NCBI RefSeq assembly: GCF_030268205.1
Contig: NZ_BSQF01000002.1
Span: 620,001-684,000 of the forward strand
Length of the DNA: 64,000 bases
Reading direction: 5' to 3'
Source: Allomuricauda sp. NBRC 101325
GTDB taxonomy: Bacteria; Bacteroidota; Bacteroidia; Flavobacteriales; Flavobacteriaceae
The translations under genes and the position numbers were made by a program. Numbering within the stretch: the stretch's first letter is position 1; each line of letters opens with the position of its first letter. This document shows positions 10,201 to 17,723 of this stretch, in pieces. The notes under the pieces are model-generated. The model had not been told where the DNA came from, searched no databases, and was given only the letters and a program-made list of their open reading frames with translations.

Positions 10201-10624
10201 GCCATTAACAGGTTCTGAAACAGTTGTATTACCAAGCAATAGCATGTCGTTCCCTGATGGAACACCAACAGAAGGAATGCAGGCCATGGCTTTTGGTGGA
10301 ATGCAGTTACAACTTTTGAATGCAGCCAATGGATGGTTGAAAATTGAAGATACGGACTTGACTGGCGTTAGCAGATTGATGGCCATTGTTGCATGGCAAT
10401 CGCCACCAGCCATCGGTTATACCATGGAGTTGAGGTCTGGATCCCCAGATGGTGAAGTTCTTGGATCGGGAAAACTGAATCCAAATGGACTAAGCGGTCA
10501 AGGTGGAGCTATTGTAATTCCAATTAAGAAGACCGATGGCGTTCAACCCGAATTGTACCTAACTTATAAGGCAGAAGGTGAAGGGGCTAGCCCGTTCGCA
10601 CTTACTCAGGTTCAGTTTAATTAA
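7238..10624 (+). CDS. ThuA / PQQ-type sugar dehydrogenase / PKD / cytochrome c / CBM-like fusion lipoprotein
   Basis: 1128 residues. A lipoprotein signal ends at LFVLVGC. Domains in order: ThuA-like (about 28-240), a six-bladed soluble glucose/aldose dehydrogenase propeller (about 260-708, with CCHTGGSIAFGPDG and GHRNPYRI-type strands), a PKD domain (about 712-790, WDLGDG), a single-haem cytochrome c domain (Cys877, Cys880, His881 in DCKSCH; likely Met ligand in VVMPAHPN), and a C-terminal jelly-roll resembling carbohydrate-binding modules (about 955-1128). The plan fits periplasmic or surface sugar oxidation with electrons passed to the attached haem. Either ATG 7238 or ATG 7244 could be the start. 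It stands alone, with a strong terminator downstream. Confidence 0.9.
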   Translation: MHMRNYILGALCLLFVLVGCEKKRQGPPKLLVFSKTMAFKHASIPTGIAALEKLGQENDFVIDTTTNGELFTDENLAQYSAIVFLSTTGNILNAKEEAAFERYIQAGGGYVGIHAAADTEYDWGWYNRLVGAQFLSHPAGTPEADFIIKDKNHPSTEFFTETVWHRTDELYNYKNIYEGINVLVTVDESTYQGGENGENHPMAWYHDFDGGRAFYTAAGHTDESYSEELFMKHVLGGINYAIGKNLELDYAKATSQIPPEGDRFSKVVLSTGQFFEPTEMTVLPNNDVLIAQRRGEVMLYSDETKEISQVAFLDVYHKTLNTPGVNAEQGLMGLQKDPNYTENNWIYLYYAPTGDKWVNRLSRFKYKDGIFDLSTEQVILELDSQREICCHTGGSIAFGPDGLLYLSTGDNSTPFNDSDAKYVNNGYAPLNDMPGKENFDARRTSGNTNDLRGKILRIKVNEDGSYDIPEGNLFPVGTEKTRPEIYTMGHRNPYRISVDMKRGYLYWGDVGPDARVDSLATRGPQGYDEMNQARGPGNFGWPMFIGDNFAYHKYDYETGESGRVFNPEKPINDSKNNTGLTELPPAQPAYVYYHYGDIQDFPQVGAGSRNAMAGPTYWSDMYPNGGGLPSYYDGKVIIYDWMRGWMMAVHLFEDGSFNKMEPFAPEVELHNLIDMEMSPDGRVYLLEYGSGWFSANPDSGLAYIEYNGGNRPPVIDSFTVDANAGSLPLSVTATVEAHDREGDSMSYVWDLGDGTTQETTEPTLTYTYDKAGAYKLNVTVKDPAGEEVTSIDQTIVAGNERPVVSIELGQTNSSFYIPGQPIKYNVSVTDADSEVNKDNVYISVEYRSGMDEVNQSLGHQQVSGAVMGKALTQSLDCKSCHKEKEASIGPNYYAVSEKYKGDRRSTNYLMAKILAGGSGVWGEVVMPAHPNVTQMEARQIVQYIQSLTGGNRAPSLPMVGSVTPEAKENGEVFLLTASYTDEGTGEALPLTGSETVVLPSNSMSFPDGTPTEGMQAMAFGGMQLQLLNAANGWLKIEDTDLTGVSRLMAIVAWQSPPAIGYTMELRSGSPDGEVLGSGKLNPNGLSGQGGAIVIPIKKTDGVQPELYLTYKAEGEGASPFALTQVQFN

Positions 10625-10642
10625 TAAACTGCAATAGCATAT

Positions 10643-10675
10643 AAAAAAGGCTCCGCATTTGCGGAGCCTTTTTGT
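10643..10675 (+). terminator. Rho-independent terminator after the dehydrogenase fusion
   Basis: A perfect stem pairs GGCTCCGC with GCGGAGCC around an ATTT loop. It is preceded by an A-run and followed by a T-run, so it can act in both directions. It sits between convergent genes and may also stop the M1 peptidase gene, which ends at 10697. Confidence 0.92.
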
Positions 10676-10696
10676 TTTATAAAGTTTTTAAATTAT

Positions 10697-12307
10697 TTAT
10701 ATCTTCTTTGTTTCGATGTAGAAATTCGTATCAAAAACCAATTTGCTTCCCTCCAATTTTTCCGTTTTCCATTCTGAATTTGGGAACAACCACTTTTCGG
10801 AACCATCAACAAATACGCGAACAGGCATGTCAAAATCCTCTACCACATCAACATAGCGGTAGGTCAAATTTTCGCCTTCTATTTTATATTCTAAAGTTGG
10901 AATTAGGGTAGAGCGCAGGTATTGGTTAAAGAAAGCGGATAAGTCTTTACCGGTTTTCTCACTGATATAGTCTTCAATTTGTTCTGTTGTAACCGTTTGA
11001 TGGTAAAAATCTTTGTTCAATCCTCGTAAAGTGTGTCTCCATAATTCATCATCCTCAACCAATTGACGTAACGTATGAAGCATATTGGCTCCTTTGTAGT
11101 ACATATCTCCAGAACCGCTCTTGTTCACGTTATAAGGTCCAATTATTGGACTGTCATTTCGGATATTGTCCCTGGTGCCAACCACATATGCTGCGGATGC
11201 GTTGGTGCCAAAATGATAGTCCAAATACAAGTTTTCCGAATAAGCCGTAAAACCCTCGTGCACCCACATATCCGCAATGTCCTTGTAGGTTATGTTGTTG
11301 GCAAACCATTCGTGTCCCGCTTCATGGATGATAATAAAATCAAATTGCAAACCCCAGCCTGTTTTGGACAAATCGCGACCTAAATACCCATTTTGAAATT
11401 TGTTGCCATAGGTTACCGAACTTTGGTGCTCCATGCCCAAATAGGGAACTTCCACTAATTTAAAACCATCCTCATAAAAAGGGTAGGGGCCAAACCAATG
11501 TTCAAAGGCACGCAGCATCATGGAAGTTTGGGCAAATTGTTTTTTAGCTTTTTCCAAGTTTTCGGGCAGAACATAATAGTCAACTTTTAACGCACCGTTT
11601 TCACCATCATAAGTTTCACCAAAATGGGCATAATTCCCAATATTTAGGTTGACGCCATAATTATTGATGGGATTTTTCACCACCCAATTATAGGTTTTAA
11701 AGTCCCCTTGTTCTTCCACACTTTCCAATTGCCCATTGGAAACATCCATAAGGTCTTTTGGCACCGTCACACTAATACGCATACTGTCCACTTCGTCGTA
11801 CATATGGTCCTTATTGGGCCAGAACACACTTGCTCCCAATCCTTGACAAGAAGTTGCCACAAACGGGTTTCCATTTTCATCGGTATTCCAAGAAAAACCT
11901 CCATCCCATGGGGCATTTTTTGCTGCTTGTGGATTACCGGAATAAGTTATTTTAAGCTCGTTAAATTCCCCTGCTACCTGTTTTTTCTTCAGTTTGATGA
12001 AATGTGCATTGCCCTCGGAAGTGAACTTTAATTTTTTACCATCTTGTGTGATCGATTCAATTTTCATGGGCTCTTGCAAGTCTATTTGAAGCGTTTTGGC
12101 TTCCTTCAACACCTTATAGCGAACCAAGTTGGAACCTGAAATGAATTTTTTGGAGGGTTCTACTTTTACATCGAGGTGGTAATAGTTCAAATCCCACCAT
12201 TCACGTTCAGGGGTAATGCTACCTCGCAAGCTATCTTGTCGAGTGAAATTTTGGGCATTAATAATGCATAGACTGAACAAGGATAAAATGATAAAAAGAT
12301 GCTTCAT
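10697..12307 (-). CDS. M1 family zinc metallopeptidase (secreted)
   Basis: 536 residues with a signal peptide (to about INAQ). An N-terminal beta domain (about 30-210) is followed by the thermolysin-like catalytic domain. The zinc site is HEAGHEW (His328, Glu329, His332) plus Glu351 in WVHEGF, giving the exact HExxH-x18-E spacing. The exopeptidase motif GxMEN appears in the variant form GMEHQ. The chain ends soon after the helical part, so it is a short M1 type without the long ERAP1-like C-terminal domain. The role is probably N-terminal trimming of peptides in the periplasm or outside the cell. It is convergent with the fusion gene upstream. Confidence 0.93.
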   Translation of the reverse strand: MKHLFIILSLFSLCIINAQNFTRQDSLRGSITPEREWWDLNYYHLDVKVEPSKKFISGSNLVRYKVLKEAKTLQIDLQEPMKIESITQDGKKLKFTSEGNAHFIKLKKKQVAGEFNELKITYSGNPQAAKNAPWDGGFSWNTDENGNPFVATSCQGLGASVFWPNKDHMYDEVDSMRISVTVPKDLMDVSNGQLESVEEQGDFKTYNWVVKNPINNYGVNLNIGNYAHFGETYDGENGALKVDYYVLPENLEKAKKQFAQTSMMLRAFEHWFGPYPFYEDGFKLVEVPYLGMEHQSSVTYGNKFQNGYLGRDLSKTGWGLQFDFIIIHEAGHEWFANNITYKDIADMWVHEGFTAYSENLYLDYHFGTNASAAYVVGTRDNIRNDSPIIGPYNVNKSGSGDMYYKGANMLHTLRQLVEDDELWRHTLRGLNKDFYHQTVTTEQIEDYISEKTGKDLSAFFNQYLRSTLIPTLEYKIEGENLTYRYVDVVEDFDMPVRVFVDGSEKWLFPNSEWKTEKLEGSKLVFDTNFYIETKKI

Positions 12308-12348
12308 ATTATTTTTTGACTAATAATGGTTTTCCTAGATTGTGAAAA

Positions 12349-12428
12349 TTTGTCATTCCGCACTTGATGCGGAATCCATTGTTATATAAATAGGTCAAAT
12401 AGATTCCTGCTTTCGCAGGAATGACAAA
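12349..12428. repeat. 80-bp double-hairpin (REP-like) element with 11-bp inverted ends
   Basis: The ends are TTTGTCATTCC (12349-12359) and GGAATGACAAA (12418-12428), perfect inverted copies. Inside lie two separate perfect hairpins: ATTCCGCA/TGCGGAAT around CTTGA, and ATTCCTGC/GCAGGAAT around TTTC. The element fills most of the gap between the M28 and M1 peptidase genes. Similar half-elements (GCGAAGGCAGGAATCC) occur near 34.44 kb. Confidence 0.8.
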
Positions 12429-12461
12429 CAAATCAATTGAGACAAATAAAAGTTGAGTTTT

Positions 12462-13796
12462 CTATCTAAACACTTTATTTGGGAAAACCACTGGGCTTTC
12501 GTGACCATCTTTTCCAACAGTGGCAACCCCAAAAAAGAAATTGTCGATTACGATACCTTCCAAAGTGTGTTCGGTTACATCGCCAACATATCTAAAATTG
12601 TCCCAAGTTGGAGAAGTGGTGTCTCTCCAATAGATTTTATAGCCAACGGCACCATCCACCTTGCTCCATCTAAGTTTCGCATTCGGTTCCACAATTCCAC
12701 CAATTTCTACCGTTTCGGGAGCTGATGGAGCCCATGCAATCGAAGCTAGGTTAATTGCGTTAACGGCTGTCAGTTTTGCGGCATAACCAAAGTTTACATG
12801 CTCCAATTTGTCACCGTAGGCAATACCATCCTCAACACGAAGATCTTGGTGCTGTTGCGTATAGTTTTCGTGTGCTTCCATAATACGGATACCTGCAAAG
12901 CCAGCATCGTTAAAGGGTCTGTGGTGTCCGCCACGACCAAATCTGTCCAAACGATAGATCATCATCGGGTTCATTTCGGGCATATAGGTTTTGGTGGTTT
13001 TGTACACGTAGCGTGCCAACTGACGTGAAATCCCATCTACTTCCCCACCATAAAAACGACGTGCCCTACGTTGTTCTTCGGTTTCGGTTGGGGGAACTGG
13101 CTCAGAAAATATTCTAAAGTCCCTATTGCTGATTACGCCATCAACCCCTGTAATGTTTCCAATCATATCGTTGTTAAGGATACCCACAATATCCCAACCT
13201 TTTTCTTTTGCGTATTCGGCCAATCCTTTTCCTCCGTAAAGACCTTGCTCTTCACCAGATAAGCCAACAAAGATGATGCTGCTTTCGAAATTGTATTTGG
13301 AAAGCACCCTTGCCGCTTCAATCGTGCCTGCCATTCCACTGGCATTGTCGTTTGCTCCAGGAGAATCGGAAGTGAAATTGGTTGGATCACTTACTCGGGA
13401 ATCAATATCACCACTCATAATGATAAAACGATTCGGGAATTTGGTTCCTCTTTTAATGGCCACTACGTTTACGATGTCCACATCCTTCACGATTCGGGCA
13501 TTATCACCTTTTTTGATCAAGTTGCTTTGATAGAAAACCTCCAAACAGTTGCTACATTCTGAAGAAATCTTTTCAAATTCGGACTTGATCCATCTTCTTG
13601 CCGCACCAATGCCGCGAGTTTGGGAAATGGTATCGGATAAGGTGTGTCTAGTTCCAAAATTAACCAGCGTTGTTACATCGCTTTCAATACGTTCTACTGA
13701 AACGGAGTTGATGATGTCGTAAATGCGGGTATCGGTTTGCGCTTTTAGTAGCGAAAGGCAGAAAAATGCCAATAGTAAAGTCAAATAATGCTTCAT
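12462..13796 (-). CDS. M28 family metallopeptidase with C-terminal fibronectin-like domain
   Basis: 444 residues with a signal peptide (to LLKAQ). Core M28 motifs are present: a metal Asp in SPGANDNASG, the catalytic/metal Glu pair in GLSGEEQGLYGG, a metal Asp in LNNDMIG, and a late His in EAHENYTQQHQD. The last ~90 residues (AKLRWSKVDGAVGYKIYWRDT) resemble a fibronectin type III module. The role is likely extracytoplasmic aminopeptidase activity. The downstream M1 peptidase on the same strand is separated by the 80-bp repeat element, so coupling between them is uncertain. Confidence 0.9.
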   Translation of the reverse strand: MKHYLTLLLAFFCLSLLKAQTDTRIYDIINSVSVERIESDVTTLVNFGTRHTLSDTISQTRGIGAARRWIKSEFEKISSECSNCLEVFYQSNLIKKGDNARIVKDVDIVNVVAIKRGTKFPNRFIIMSGDIDSRVSDPTNFTSDSPGANDNASGMAGTIEAARVLSKYNFESSIIFVGLSGEEQGLYGGKGLAEYAKEKGWDIVGILNNDMIGNITGVDGVISNRDFRIFSEPVPPTETEEQRRARRFYGGEVDGISRQLARYVYKTTKTYMPEMNPMMIYRLDRFGRGGHHRPFNDAGFAGIRIMEAHENYTQQHQDLRVEDGIAYGDKLEHVNFGYAAKLTAVNAINLASIAWAPSAPETVEIGGIVEPNAKLRWSKVDGAVGYKIYWRDTTSPTWDNFRYVGDVTEHTLEGIVIDNFFFGVATVGKDGHESPVVFPNKVFR

Positions 13797-13892
13797 GATG
13801 AGTTGAGTTGGTTTTCTTTGAAATTTTAAAGGCTTGAAATTAGTAAAAAGGTGCCGTAACAGCTAATTGAAAAATGGCCTATTTGAAAAGGG

Positions 13893-15413
13893 CTAATCAA
13901 TAAAAGTAACTTTGGTAATTTTGCTGTTTTCAACTTCATAAATGGCAACTGCGCTAATATTGTTCCCGTTTACGGTAATATATTCTTCGTCAATCACTTT
14001 ATTGCCGATCACTATTCTATTTTTAATCTCGCCATGCAAGTCGGGCGTACTTTCAAAAAAGCTGCCGTATTGAGCTCTCATGCTTTTTTTGCCTGAAGCA
14101 AATAGTTTGTTCGGGAAATTAAAAAGCTGCACATTGTTCGCATAGGTATCCAAAAAGCCATCGATATCCCGCGAATTATAAGCTTTTAGTTGGGTTTTAA
14201 CCACAGCTTCGGCATCGGACAGGGATTCTTCGGGAAAAATAAAGGTCATGGAGGTAATTTGACCATTGTTGATTTTATAGATGGCAACCTGATGTCCTTC
14301 ACGACCATCGACCCAAGTTTTTTCCTCATCGATTACAGTATTCCCCAAAGCAATTCGTTTTACAACTTCCACTTTGGAGCTTTTGGTATTTGAAAAAAAC
14401 CGCTCGTAATTCTCCAGCATATTATCTTTTCCTTGGTACATTGGAGAGGTGGGAAAACGTTGAACGGAAACATTATCGGAGAATCGAGCTACAAAGGCAT
14501 CGAGGTTTCGGTTGTTGAAAGCATCCACTTGCTTTTGAACAATTGCAGATGGGGACTCTTCGGCAACAAAGGCCAATCGTGATTTGGAAGGATTGATGGC
14601 CAGTCGGGTTATATTATTGATTTCACTTTGCTCAAAAGAAATGGCGGTTTCCCAGTTCCCTTCGTTACTGAGGTCAAAGGTTAACAATGAATTGCCATGT
14701 CCTGTGACCAATAGATTTGGCCCCAACCAACAAATATCTTCTTCTTTTTGATAGGTATTTGCCAATTTTGAGATGGTTTTCGATTCCACTTCCAAAGCAT
14801 TTATGACCCAATCTTTTTTACTCTTGTCGATAAAACTGATTTGTTTGCTACCAGGAATTTTATGGAGTGAACGACCAACATTTCGAGCCACCGTGGAATG
14901 TGTACCTTCCGTAAGGTTGATGATAACAAGGTCCATTCTATTTTCAACCAAAACAGTTGCCACCAAAGTGTTTTTATCTAACCAAACGTGGTACCCAATT
15001 TTTAAATCTGAAATCGGAATTGAATTTCCTTTTGCATCGTATTCGTATAGCCTTTGTAAACCGTCCAAATCCAACCGAATGGCAGAAAATGCATTTTTGC
15101 CCGGAATTTTTAAGGGAGAATATTCACTTCCGGTAGGTGTGTTGGTCAACCATTGGGTCGTGCTTCCTTTTTCTATATTGAATTGTAAAATATCGGTCTG
15201 ATCTTGACGCGTAGCTGCAAAAAGTACGGTATCATCATCCCAGAATGAAGGCTGATTGTCATACCCATCATTATTGGAAATGTTTTTGGGATTGGAAAGT
15301 AACGGTTGCCCATTTTGAATGTCCAAATCAAAAAGATAGACTTCTGTGTTGGACTGCGCAAATGTAGTTACACAGAAAATCATACTCGTCCAAAGACAAA
15401 GCCTTAGTTTCAT
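13893..15413 (-). CDS. TolB-like propeller protein with two SnoaL/NTF2-like domains
   Basis: 506 residues with a signal peptide (to TTFAQ). Residues ~20-290 have WD40/PD40-type repeats (NQPSFWDDDTVLFAATR, SEYSPLKIPG). Residues ~295-400 and ~405-506 are two similar SnoaL-like cone-fold domains, each opening with a helix (VDAFNNRNLDAFVARF and LKAYNSRDIDGFLDTY) and ending in a conserved strand (ITSMTFI and ITKVTFI). No catalytic residue can be assigned. Its ATG lies two bases after the stop of the trehalose synthase fusion, so translational coupling is likely even though the protein is exported. The function is unknown. Confidence 0.8.
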   Translation of the reverse strand: MKLRLCLWTSMIFCVTTFAQSNTEVYLFDLDIQNGQPLLSNPKNISNNDGYDNQPSFWDDDTVLFAATRQDQTDILQFNIEKGSTTQWLTNTPTGSEYSPLKIPGKNAFSAIRLDLDGLQRLYEYDAKGNSIPISDLKIGYHVWLDKNTLVATVLVENRMDLVIINLTEGTHSTVARNVGRSLHKIPGSKQISFIDKSKKDWVINALEVESKTISKLANTYQKEEDICWLGPNLLVTGHGNSLLTFDLSNEGNWETAISFEQSEINNITRLAINPSKSRLAFVAEESPSAIVQKQVDAFNNRNLDAFVARFSDNVSVQRFPTSPMYQGKDNMLENYERFFSNTKSSKVEVVKRIALGNTVIDEEKTWVDGREGHQVAIYKINNGQITSMTFIFPEESLSDAEAVVKTQLKAYNSRDIDGFLDTYANNVQLFNFPNKLFASGKKSMRAQYGSFFESTPDLHGEIKNRIVIGNKVIDEEYITVNGNNISAVAIYEVENSKITKVTFID

Positions 15414-15415
15414 GG

Positions 15416-17620
15416 TTAAATAAATCTTTTTAATAGTTCCCTTACTTTTTTGGTGCTTTCCACGTGGTATTTCGCCTGCGTTTTTTGGAGTCCTACTTTT
15501 ACCGTGACCGCTGAACTTGGAAGTTCTTGAAACATAAATTCATCCGTCCAATCGTCACCAATTGCAAATACAAAGTCATAATCGTCCTCGCCGAGCATGC
15601 GCACAGCTGCGCGACCTTTGTTCACATTGCTGTTTTTTACTTCCATCACCTTGTTGCCATTGAGCACGCTAATATCGTCGTTTCCGATAAGGCTACGCAA
15701 AACGGTGTTGAGCTCTGTGGCACGCTTTTCTCCAAAATCCGGATCGGTATTTCGGTAATGCCAAGCCAAAGAATAATTCTTCTCTTCAATAAAGGAGCCA
15801 GGGGTACGGTCTACAAAAGATTCCAAAACAGGGCGTATTTTTTCCATCCATTCGCCCTTCACTTGTTCCAGCATTTTAAAATCATGGCCTTCCTTAGAAA
15901 TCCAAACCCCATGCTCCACGATCATGTTGTATTTTTTGGGAAGGAACCAACGACCAAACGTCTGTTTATCCCTACCGCTGATCAAGAACATGGTCGTGTT
16001 TTCTTGACTATTAAGTTCATCTAAAAGTTCATATAGCTCTTCATCGGGCGATGCCTTTTGCGGATCTTTATGAAAACCAGCCAAAGTACCGTCGTAATCC
16101 AGGAACAACAATCGTTTTTTGGCACTGCCGTAGTTGTCTTGAATATCTGAAAGGATTTTATCGGACATTTTTTCGGAAATGAATGCCTTTCCAATATCCC
16201 GTTTCTCGTTCAAGGCGTTCATGAATTCATTCGCCCAGACTTCTACATTATAGCGTTCCAATCTTTTTTGAAGGAAAGAATTACGGGAAACCTGCTCATC
16301 AACGGGCATATAAAAGGCTTGTTTTAAAGTGTCGGCTTGCTCTTCAAAATTGTTTGGGTTGATCAATAGGGCCTCGTTCATTTCATAGGCAGAACCAGCC
16401 ATTTCACTTAAAATCAAAACCCCTGTTTGGTCTGTGCGCGTGGCAATATATTCTTTGGCAACCAAGTTCATTCCGTCTCGCAAAGGGGTCAACCAGGCAA
16501 TATCACTTGAAGTATATAGGTCTATCAAACTTTCAAAAGGCAACGAGCGATAAAAATACCAGATAGGGGTCCAGTTTACAGTGGATAATTCGCCGTTGAT
16601 TCTACCTACCAATTCATCAATTTCTTTCTTCAACAATTGATATTGAGGCACATTGGAGCGGGAGGGAACCGCTAAAATGATCAACCTTACTTTTTCCTTG
16701 AATTCTGGGTATTTCTTTAGAAAATACTCAAAGGCATTCAATCGTTTGGCAATTCCTTTACTGTAATCCAATCGATCTATCGAAAGAATAAGTTTGGTAT
16801 CGGGAGCAGAAGCTTTATGGTTATCCAACCGCAATTGCAGGTCACTACGGTCTTTGGAGCCTTTTGAATCGTGCTTTAAAGCGGCATCCCTGAATTTTTT
16901 ATAATCAATTCCCATAGGGAAGGAGTCCACTTTTATGACCCGATTGCCTAAATAAATATCATTGAAGCTCACATCCAATCCCAATAACCTTCGAACCGAA
17001 CTTAAAAAGTGTCTTTCGTAATCGTAGGTATGGAATCCAATGAGGTCTGAGCCCAAAAGACCTTCCAATACCTCCTCCCGCCAAGGTAAGGTTCTAAAAA
17101 TCTCATACGATGGAAACGGAATATGCAAAAAGAAACCAATGGTGGTGTCCGGACGCTTTTCGCGAACCATTTGTGGAACCAACATTAATTGGTAATCGTG
17201 AACCCAAATGGTGTCGTCCTCGTCCGATTGTTCAATTATAGCATCGGCAAATTTTTGGTTTACCGATTTATAGGTTTCCCAAAAGTCCAATTCAAACTCG
17301 GTGTATTCCAAGAAATAATGAAACAAAGGCCAAACGGTTCGGTTACTGAAACCGAAGTAGAAACCATCGATTTCCTGAGCATTTAAATTGACTTTGGCGC
17401 AGCCATGTTCGGCCAAGGCCTTATCGATATTACCTTCCAATTCGGGCGGTGTGTCTTCATCTGTTAACCCAGACCAACCAATCCAAAGGCTTTCACTGCC
17501 GCTGTGCACAGATTTCATGCCCGTTGCCAATCCGCCAACACTTGGGATGGCAGTAATGGTTCCATTGCTAATTTGTAATTGAACTGGTAATCGATTTGAG
17601 ATTATGATAGTTTTACCCAT
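15416..17620 (-). CDS. Bifunctional trehalose-6-phosphate synthase/phosphatase (OtsA-OtsB fusion)
   Basis: 734 residues. The N-terminal ~460 residues are a GT20 synthase: the glycine-rich donor loop GLATGMKS, WVHDYQLMLVP, SIDRLDYSKGI and the LRDGMNLVAKEY donor-binding motif. The C-terminal ~240 residues are an HAD phosphatase: nucleophile motif LFLDYDGTLAG, ISGRDK, then GDDWTDEFMF for the metal Asp residues. One chain can thus make trehalose from UDP-glucose and glucose-6-phosphate via trehalose-6-phosphate. It is cytosolic. It is divergent from a GH15 gene (103-bp gap) and immediately followed by the propeller/SnoaL gene. Confidence 0.95.
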   Translation of the reverse strand: MGKTIIISNRLPVQLQISNGTITAIPSVGGLATGMKSVHSGSESLWIGWSGLTDEDTPPELEGNIDKALAEHGCAKVNLNAQEIDGFYFGFSNRTVWPLFHYFLEYTEFELDFWETYKSVNQKFADAIIEQSDEDDTIWVHDYQLMLVPQMVREKRPDTTIGFFLHIPFPSYEIFRTLPWREEVLEGLLGSDLIGFHTYDYERHFLSSVRRLLGLDVSFNDIYLGNRVIKVDSFPMGIDYKKFRDAALKHDSKGSKDRSDLQLRLDNHKASAPDTKLILSIDRLDYSKGIAKRLNAFEYFLKKYPEFKEKVRLIILAVPSRSNVPQYQLLKKEIDELVGRINGELSTVNWTPIWYFYRSLPFESLIDLYTSSDIAWLTPLRDGMNLVAKEYIATRTDQTGVLILSEMAGSAYEMNEALLINPNNFEEQADTLKQAFYMPVDEQVSRNSFLQKRLERYNVEVWANEFMNALNEKRDIGKAFISEKMSDKILSDIQDNYGSAKKRLLFLDYDGTLAGFHKDPQKASPDEELYELLDELNSQENTTMFLISGRDKQTFGRWFLPKKYNMIVEHGVWISKEGHDFKMLEQVKGEWMEKIRPVLESFVDRTPGSFIEEKNYSLAWHYRNTDPDFGEKRATELNTVLRSLIGNDDISVLNGNKVMEVKNSNVNKGRAAVRMLGEDDYDFVFAIGDDWTDEFMFQELPSSAVTVKVGLQKTQAKYHVESTKKVRELLKRFI

Positions 17621-17723
17621 GAAAGGATGATTTTTGGAAGATTTTAATTTTTTGTTTCCTTAAAAATCGGGAAATTCAAGCGCAAAACCAATTCATTTTA
17701 ACCCTTTTGAGAATTTTTGAACT

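Noticed and set aside
15527..16024. 165-residue antisense frame inside the trehalose synthase fusion
   Set aside because: It is opposite the HAD phosphatase domain, whose motifs are intact; there is no independent support.
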